Origin: CAYPTI01 sp964413525 [NCBI: uncultured bacterium]
Lineage (GTDB): Bacteria; T1Sed10-126
DNA: 12,083 nt
Reading direction: 5' to 3'
Assembly: GCA_964413525.1 (NCBI GenBank)
Contig: CAYPTI010000033.1
Span: 3,782 to 15,864, forward strand
In this document: in pieces, positions 7,707 through 12,083 of the stretch
How positions within the stretch are numbered: position 1 is the first letter of the stretch
How the letters are laid out: each line of letters begins with the position of its first letter
The notes under the pieces: model-generated
What the model saw: the letters and a program-made list of their open reading frames with translations, nothing else
Database searches by the model: none
What the model was told of the DNA's origin: nothing
Made by a program: the position numbers and the translations under genes

Positions 7707-7805
7707 GTGACAACCCGGTTTTCGACGTCCGATCCGCCCACGGCGCACCCGGCCCCATTCGACGAGCGCGGGTTGATTGATTTGATTTTTGGGTGCAAAG
7801 ACACG

Positions 7806-7834
7806 ATTGTAATAAGAATCGGCTCTTCTGTCAA
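7806..7834 (-). promoter_or_regulatory. Near-consensus sigma70-type promoter for tRNA-Trp and the secE-rpoBC cluster
   Basis: On the minus strand, TTGACA (7834-7829) is followed by a 17-nt spacer and TACAAT (7811-7806). The -35 is perfect, the -10 has five of six consensus bases, and the spacing is optimal. Transcription would start near 7799, about 93 nt before tRNA-Trp. The promoter lies in the noncoding spacer after tRNA-Thr. No other strong promoter is evident between here and rplL, so it is a good candidate for the main promoter of secE, nusG and the ribosomal protein genes. Spacer 7707-7875 contains no gene. Confidence 0.75.
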
Positions 7835-7875
7835 AAGGCACAGCCCCGCCGGACGAAATCGCCATCCCGAAAAAA

Positions 7876-7952
7876 TGGAGCCGAGGATGGGATTCGAACC
7901 CACGACCTCATCCTTACCATGGACGCGCTCTACCGGGCTGAGCTACCTCGGC
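7876..7952 (-). tRNA. tRNA-Thr (anticodon GGT)
   Basis: A complete cloverleaf of 77 nt with encoded CCA. The acceptor stem GCCGAGG pairs with CCTCGGC, the discriminator is T, and CCA occupies 7878-7876. The D-stem is GCTC/GAGC. The anticodon stem CGTCC/GGATG (one G-T pair) encloses the loop ATGGTAA, giving anticodon GGT (plus-strand 7916-7918), which reads ACC and ACT. The T-loop is TTCGAAT. Six T residues (7870-7875) follow CCA directly and may aid release or 3' processing. tRNA-Thr(GGT) upstream of the secE-nusG region is also common in bacteria, usually next to tuf, which is absent here. Confidence 0.97.
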
Positions 7953-7965
7953 TTCCAAACCAAGA

Positions 7966-7995
7966 AGTATACGAAGGGCAGGGCCTTCGGTTCAA
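7966..7995 (-). promoter_or_regulatory. Promoter-like element for tRNA-Thr overlapping the rodA stop codon
   Basis: On the minus strand, TTGAAC (7995-7990) is followed by 18 nt and TATACT (7971-7966). The -10 ends 13 nt before the first base of tRNA-Thr, so a start about 7 nt downstream would leave a leader of only about 6 nt. The -35 contains the TGA stop codon of rodA. The spacer holds a perfect 5-bp inverted repeat, GAAGG and CCTTC (7973-7988). The match is good but not perfect. Read-through from rodA remains possible. Confidence 0.5.
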
Positions 7996-9338
7996 GGACT
8001 ACCCTCGATTTCCAGGACCGATCGGGCCTGACCGGGGTTCTTCCTCCAGAACGCCTGCCAGGGCAACCGGTGCAGGGTCATCCAGGTTAAACCGAGCATG
8101 GCCGACGCCATCAACAGAGCACTTCCGCCGTAGCTCACGAACAGAAGCGGGACGCCCATCACCGGCAACACCCCCACCGTAACCCCCAGGTTCGCCGCCG
8201 CATGGAGGGCGATGAACAGGGCCGCCCCGGCACACAGGTAGTAGGAACGCCAGTCCGGCGCCAGGACGGCGGTCGAAAACAGCGAATACACCATCAGGAA
8301 GATCAACCCGACGATCAAAAGTCCGGTCACCAGCCCCAGTTCCTCCACCGCCACGGTAAAAATAAAATCCGTCCACAGCTCCGGGATGAAGCCGAGCTGG
8401 CTCTGGCTTCCCTGCAGGTATCCCTGACCCCACAGTCCCCCGGATCCGAGCGCAATCTGGGATTGTATGATGTTGTAGCCGGTGTCGAACGGGGCCTGGT
8501 ACGGATCAAAAAACACTTCGATCCGCCGGATGTGGTGGGCCGCCAGGTGAGGAACCACCCCGACTCCGGCCAGGATGCCTCCGAGGGCTGCCCCCGGGAT
8601 CAGGAGGCCGTGAAGCCGGTGGCTCACGACATAGGATGCCATCGTTCCGAGTCCCAGTCCCAGGAGGACGGTTCCAAGAACAACCATCCCGGGGCCGCCC
8701 TCCAGAACCCGCAACAGCGGGGTCATCAAGTCCCGGAGAAATCCGGGAGCGAAGACGGAACCAAACACCCCCAGCACCCCGCCGCCCAGAATCCCGATCC
8801 CGGCGAAGGCCTCTCTCCAGAACCCTCCGAGGAACATCCATCCCCCCAGAAAGGCGATGTAGAGCAGGCTGGTTCCCGTGTCCCCCTGGATCATGATCAC
8901 GGCCACCGGAACCAGAACCGTCGTTCCGATCAGCACCAGCCCCAGACCCCGGCGGTAGGTTCCCATCTGCACCTTGGTGGTCAGGTCGGCCAGGACCAGA
9001 ACCAGCAGCGGTTTCATCACCTCGGACGTCTGAATCCGGAACAGACCCACGTCAATCCAGCTTATCTGACCCCGGACGTACGTTCCCACGAAGAGGGTGA
9101 TCACCAGGAGCACCAGCCCCGCGCCGTAAATCCACCAGCGGTGCCGCATCAACCGGCGCCTGGGCGTCACGGCAAGCCCGACAACCAATACGACGGCGGG
9201 AACGAAGTAGAGGGCCTGACGGACCAGGAGACGGGAACCGAAACTCCGGTGGGTGGCGCTGTAAATCAGGGCGAGGCCGAAACAAAACAGCACCAGGGCA
9301 CACCCGGTAGCCACCACGCAGGCCGTCTTACGGGGCAT
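7992..9338 (-). CDS. rodA: Rod-shape peptidoglycan polymerase RodA (SEDS family)
   Basis: RodA is the membrane glycosyltransferase that polymerises lipid II for lateral wall growth, paired with PBP2. The protein has 448 aa against about 370 for E. coli RodA and is almost entirely hydrophobic helices. Family motifs are QGDTGTSLLY (151-160; the more usual form is QPDxGT), FDTGYNIIQSQIALGSGGLW (284-303), GYLQGSQSQLGFIPE (306-320), the catalytic Asp324 in TDFIF, and the C-terminal LPVMGVPLLFVSYGGSALL. The extra length lies between about residues 190 and 268, where two additional membrane segments appear (about 216-238 and 244-266). The ATG at 9338 overlaps the mrdA stop by 11 nt. An open frame continues upstream to 9509, but that stretch is antisense-like, proline/arginine-rich sequence inside mrdA and is not part of the protein. 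Ribosome binding sequence is weak, so coupling to mrdA is likely. Confidence 0.96.
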   Translation of the reverse strand: MPRKTACVVATGCALVLFCFGLALIYSATHRSFGSRLLVRQALYFVPAVVLVVGLAVTPRRRLMRHRWWIYGAGLVLLVITLFVGTYVRGQISWIDVGLFRIQTSEVMKPLLVLVLADLTTKVQMGTYRRGLGLVLIGTTVLVPVAVIMIQGDTGTSLLYIAFLGGWMFLGGFWREAFAGIGILGGGVLGVFGSVFAPGFLRDLMTPLLRVLEGGPGMVVLGTVLLGLGLGTMASYVVSHRLHGLLIPGAALGGILAGVGVVPHLAAHHIRRIEVFFDPYQAPFDTGYNIIQSQIALGSGGLWGQGYLQGSQSQLGFIPELWTDFIFTVAVEELGLVTGLLIVGLIFLMVYSLFSTAVLAPDWRSYYLCAGAALFIALHAAANLGVTVGVLPVMGVPLLFVSYGGSALLMASAMLGLTWMTLHRLPWQAFWRKNPGQARSVLEIEGSP

Positions 9339-11178
9339 CGACCCGGGCCTGCGGGCGGCCCTCCTCCGCGGAGGAGAAGTACCCGAGCTCAAGCATGCTC
9401 CGGTAGGTTCGTCGAGCCATCGGGGCGGCGCTCTCGGTGGCGGACCCGGACGCCTCCATGAAGACCACCACGACGTATTCGGGATCCTCGGAGGGAGCGG
9501 CGGAGACAAACCACGAATGAGCCGGCCGATCCTCGTCCTCCTCGTCCTGGAGCAGGGATTCCGGTCGCGGATCCCGTTCCCGCACCTGAACCGTCCCGGT
9601 CTTCCCCAGAATGTCGACGTCCAGCCGCTGATAATTCTCGTCGTGCTGGGCCCAGTACCCCGTCCCTTCGTCGGTTACCCCGGCCAGGGTCGACCGCAGG
9701 CGATCCCGTACGCCCGCCGGGATCTCCAGTTCCACCGGATCAAAGTCGAGTCCCTTCCGCAGGTGAGGACGAACGTAGTCTCCCGTGAGCAGACCCCCGA
9801 GGAGTTGCGTCTGTTTGATCGGGGTAATCTGGGAGAGACCGTGTCCGATGACGAAGTTCACTTCGTCCCCTCCCACCCATGGCTCGGGAGAAAAATGCTG
9901 TTTCAGGTCGGGGCTGGACAACCGGGAACGAGCCTCCCCGGGAAAGTCAATCCCGGTTAAGGCCTCATACCCGAAGTCCTTCGCCGTCTCCAGGACCGGC
10001 TCGTACCCGAGGTCCCGGATCAGGTTGTAAAAGTAGATGTTGCAGGAATTAATCAGGGCTTCGTCCAGGGTCTGCTCCCCGTGTCCGTGTTCCTGCCAGC
10101 AGCGAAACTCCCGGTTCCCCAGCTGCCAGGTTCCCCGGCATTCGTAGGTTCGCTCCGAATTGTACCCGTCCGACATCAGGGCCGTCAGGTACGGGATTAC
10201 CTTAAAGGTGGAGGCGGGAGGGAACCGGCTCTGGACCATCCGGTTGTACAGGGCGGTGTACTCCTCCTCGAACAGGGTTCGGATGTACTCCCGATCTCCG
10301 CCCACGATCCGGTTGGGGTTGTACGTGGGATGACTGTAGAGGGCCAGCAACTCCCCCGTCTCGATGTCCATCACCACGGCACCGCCCGCCGAATCCGAGC
10401 CAAACGACCGGGCGATCTCCTCCTGCAGGTCAATGTCCACCGTCAGGGTGAGATCCTCCCCGGAACGAGCGTCAAATGGTGTGGGGGTCTCAAGGGTCCG
10501 AACGGATTCGCCCCGTGCCGTCGTCTCCACCCACCGGAGCCCCTCGGTTCCCTGAAGACGTGAATCGTAAACCCGTTCCACCCCGTGTTTGCCCACTTCG
10601 GCTCCCTGAGACAATCCTTCGTGTCGGCGTCGTCGGAGTTCTTCCGCGTTGATCTCCCCGGTGTAGCCCACCACGGGGGCGGACACCTTCGGATGATGAT
10701 ACACCCTGCGAAGGGGGGTCTCGACCCCGAGTCCCGGCAGATCCCGCTGGTTTTCGCGAACCCACACGTGCTGTCGTTCCGTCAGTTCCATCAACCGGTC
10801 CCCCGGCTCGGCCTCCCGGATCCGTCGAAGAACCTCGTCAAACGGAAGCTCCAGCCGGTCGGCCAGCCCGGTCAAAGCGGACTCGGCCGGCCATTCCGTC
10901 CCCTTTTTCACCAGCTCGTAAACCGGTTCGTCCGTCGCGAGGTACCGGCCGTGCCGATCCATGATATCCCCTCGGCGGGCGGGGGTAACCTCGGGACGAA
11001 TTCGGTTCATGTCGCTGCGGATCTGAAATTCATTACCGTGGGCGATCATCAGGTACATCACCTGGCCCACGACCAGGGCAAGGAGCCCGGCGAAGAGAAA
11101 CAAGATCGGCCCCAGCCGGCGAATGAGCTGACCGCGGTCGGGGGAGAAAATGGGGTCCTTCAACGTCCCGAACCCCAC
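9328..11178 (-). CDS. mrdA: Penicillin-binding protein 2 (elongasome transpeptidase)
   Basis: Class B penicillin-binding protein of 616 aa that crosslinks peptidoglycan together with RodA. It has a short cytoplasmic N-terminus, one membrane anchor (about 22-46), then the dimerisation region starting at PARRGDIMDRHGRYLA (66-81). The transpeptidase domain has the acylation motif S323-T-F-K326, the second motif S378-C-N380 and the third motif K526-T-G528. GHGLSQITPIKQ at about 445-456 is also typical. An acidic loop (DEEDED, about 545-550) lies between KTG and HSWF. The GTG at 11178 gives the full anchor and overlaps mreD by 19 nt; a GGGGGAG is only 3 nt upstream, closer than ideal. A TTG at 11163 is an alternative that would remove 5 residues. 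Overlap with rodA on the other side implies one coupled operon. Confidence 0.97.
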   Translation of the reverse strand: MGFGTLKDPIFSPDRGQLIRRLGPILFLFAGLLALVVGQVMYLMIAHGNEFQIRSDMNRIRPEVTPARRGDIMDRHGRYLATDEPVYELVKKGTEWPAESALTGLADRLELPFDEVLRRIREAEPGDRLMELTERQHVWVRENQRDLPGLGVETPLRRVYHHPKVSAPVVGYTGEINAEELRRRRHEGLSQGAEVGKHGVERVYDSRLQGTEGLRWVETTARGESVRTLETPTPFDARSGEDLTLTVDIDLQEEIARSFGSDSAGGAVVMDIETGELLALYSHPTYNPNRIVGGDREYIRTLFEEEYTALYNRMVQSRFPPASTFKVIPYLTALMSDGYNSERTYECRGTWQLGNREFRCWQEHGHGEQTLDEALINSCNIYFYNLIRDLGYEPVLETAKDFGYEALTGIDFPGEARSRLSSPDLKQHFSPEPWVGGDEVNFVIGHGLSQITPIKQTQLLGGLLTGDYVRPHLRKGLDFDPVELEIPAGVRDRLRSTLAGVTDEGTGYWAQHDENYQRLDVDILGKTGTVQVRERDPRPESLLQDEEDEDRPAHSWFVSAAPSEDPEYVVVVFMEASGSATESAAPMARRTYRSMLELGYFSSAEEGRPQARVDAP

Positions 11179-11627
11179 AGGCTCCCCCGGTAGGACTCCG
11201 AGGATTCAAACCAGACAACGAGGGAACCAAGCACCAGGGTAAGCAGCAAACCAAACGGTCGGATGACCGGCAATTCCCCGGTCAGGACGAAGGAGAGACC
11301 GTACGCGAACAGGGTCACAAGGCCCCCGAAGATCCACCATCCCACAACCCGGAGCTTCCGTCGTACCCACTGGACGGGTCCGCCGGCCCACCAGAACCCC
11401 ATCACCGCCAGCCCCGCCCCGAAGCCGAAACTCCCGAGCGGGTAGACCAGCCAGACCTCAAGCAGGAGGCTCAGTCCCAAACATACAAGAAGAGTCAGGT
11501 ACAGATTTCGATCCTGAAGGACCATTCGGTAGGGAAGCAGGAGGACCACAAAGGTAACCAGACCCTGGAAGCCGGCCAGAAAATCGACAAGCAAAGCCCC
11601 GGCCAGCAGGCCAACTTCATAAATCAT
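11160..11627 (-). CDS. mreD: Rod shape-determining membrane protein MreD
   Basis: Hydrophobic protein of 155 aa with about five membrane-spanning segments, matching the size and character of MreD, the small integral membrane partner of MreC in the elongasome. MreD is poorly conserved in sequence, so the call rests on size, hydrophobicity and exact position between mreC and mrdA. The ATG at 11627 overlaps the last codons of mreC by 11 nt. There is no Shine-Dalgarno sequence upstream, so translation is probably coupled to mreC. The 3' end overlaps the mrdA start by 19 nt. Confidence 0.88.
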   Translation of the reverse strand: MIYEVGLLAGALLVDFLAGFQGLVTFVVLLLPYRMVLQDRNLYLTLLVCLGLSLLLEVWLVYPLGSFGFGAGLAVMGFWWAGGPVQWVRRKLRVVGWWIFGGLVTLFAYGLSFVLTGELPVIRPFGLLLTLVLGSLVVWFESSESYRGSLWGSGR

Positions 11628-12083
11628 CCGTGGGAAGCCAGAGGAACTCGACCGACGAGGGAACCGCCGGTTCGACGTTCAGGCTGACGTTACCGGCGCT
11701 CCCGGACTCGGGATTCCGACGCCGCACCCAGCCAACCACCCAGGGTTCCGCCACCAGGCTGCTGGCCGTCGAGGTTTTCACTTCCGTCCCGGGATCCACC
11801 TCCAGGTACACCGGGAAGGGTTCGATGCTCAGACCTCCGTCCCCGTCCCCGGACACCACCCAGTGACGGTCTTCCAGTCCCTCCAGGGTGACGCCGATCC
11901 GGAACCGGGGATCCCGCACCCCCTGAATCCGCGCATGGCGGGAGGACACGGATTCCACCACCCCCCAGAGGAAGGCCCGCTCCTCCCGAAAAACGAGGGC
12001 GGCGGTCCCCGATTCAACGCCGTGACCGTCGGGAAGGGCCACCCGAACCTGGTTCTGCCAGGGACCCAGGTCCTGCTGAACGA
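11617..12083 (-). CDS. mreC: Rod shape-determining protein MreC (C-terminal part, cut by window edge)
   Basis: The last ~155 residues of MreC, the periplasmic or extracytoplasmic scaffold that links MreB to PBP2 and RodA. The frame is open to the window edge, so the N-terminal anchor and coiled coil are outside. The visible part reads VQQDLGPWQNQVRVALPDGH at the edge, then a beta-rich domain with LWGVVESVSSRHARIQGVRD, the family's second-barrel pattern of G-V-V-E-S-V-S followed by a Val/Asp-rich strand series. The tail VEPAVPSSVEFLWLPTDDL resembles the usual MreC ending. Conservation is modest, but the mreC-mreD-mrdA-rodA order makes the call strong. An apparent internal start at 12042 (GTG) is only a codon inside the gene. 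mreB would be expected beyond the right edge. Confidence 0.88.
   Translation of the reverse strand, partial: VQQDLGPWQNQVRVALPDGHGVESGTAALVFREERAFLWGVVESVSSRHARIQGVRDPRFRIGVTLEGLEDRHWVVSGDGDGGLSIEPFPVYLEVDPGTEVKTSTASSLVAEPWVVGWVRRRNPESGSAGNVSLNVEPAVPSSVEFLWLPTDDL

Noticed and set aside
7629-8182. Plus-strand frames across the tRNA region with phrases such as GVEPGTSGFGVRRS
   Set aside because: These are translations through the complements of tRNA-Trp and tRNA-Thr, a well-known source of false proteins.
8202-9461. A 419-codon open frame on the plus strand opposite rodA and the mrdA end
   Set aside because: The translation is a Gln/His/Pro/Arg-rich mixture typical of antisense shadows, with no recognisable motif, and the minus strand carries convincing RodA and PBP2.
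9339-9509. N-terminal extension of rodA by 57 codons
   Set aside because: The extra residues are Pro/Arg/Trp-rich and lie in another frame within the end of mrdA. A typical RodA N-terminus (a few residues, then the first membrane helix) starts at ATG 9338.
1-12083. CRISPR arrays, insertion sequences, phage genes or integration sites
   Set aside because: I saw no regularly spaced repeats, no transposase or integrase motifs and no tRNA-gene duplication. The window is almost fully occupied by housekeeping genes.

Overview
All protein-coding genes in this window lie on the minus strand, so biological order runs from high to low coordinates. The window joins two conserved bacterial clusters. The first is a cell-elongation cluster: mreC (cut by the right edge), mreD, mrdA encoding PBP2, and rodA. 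The second is the transcription/translation cluster secE-nusG-rplK-rplA-rplJ-rplL-rpoB-rpoC (rpoC cut by the left edge). Between them lie tRNA-Thr(GGT) and tRNA-Trp(CCA), both with the 3' CCA encoded.

Organism: a peptidoglycan-containing and probably rod-shaped bacterium, since it has MreC/MreD/PBP2/RodA, with GC-rich DNA. Nearly every soluble protein is rich in Asp/Glu. RpoC and NusG have acidic N-terminal tails, RpoB has an acidic loop, and L10 has acidic linkers. This suggests a halophile that keeps high internal salt. I cannot assign a phylum from the sequence alone; an uncultured halophilic lineage is plausible.

Layout from right to left. 12083-9338 to 7992: mreC, mreD, mrdA and rodA overlap each other by 11-19 nt, which implies one translationally coupled transcript. 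7995-7630: the rodA stop codon overlaps a promoter-like element for tRNA-Thr. It is followed by a near-consensus sigma70-type promoter (TTGACA, 17 nt, TACAAT), then tRNA-Trp and a leader containing a hairpin. 7484-576: secE, nusG, rplK, rplA, rplJ, rplL and rpoB follow with short gaps or overlaps, and rpoC begins after a 147-nt spacer. The usual neighbours tuf and rpmG are missing between the tRNAs and secE.

How the genes work together: RpoB and RpoC form the catalytic core of RNA polymerase and NusG regulates its elongation. L11, L1, L10 and L7/L12 build the ribosomal L1 stalk and the GTPase-associated stalk. SecE is part of the membrane translocon. MreC/MreD/PBP2/RodA form the elongasome that inserts lateral-wall peptidoglycan.

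The most unusual feature is ribosomal protein L10. It is 275 aa instead of about 165-175 because a segment of roughly 100 aa interrupts its N-terminal domain. The segment contains a tandem helix-hairpin-helix domain of the type seen in RadA/Rad51 N-termini and, from memory, in the N-terminal extension of haloarchaeal L32e. RodA also appears to carry two extra membrane segments.
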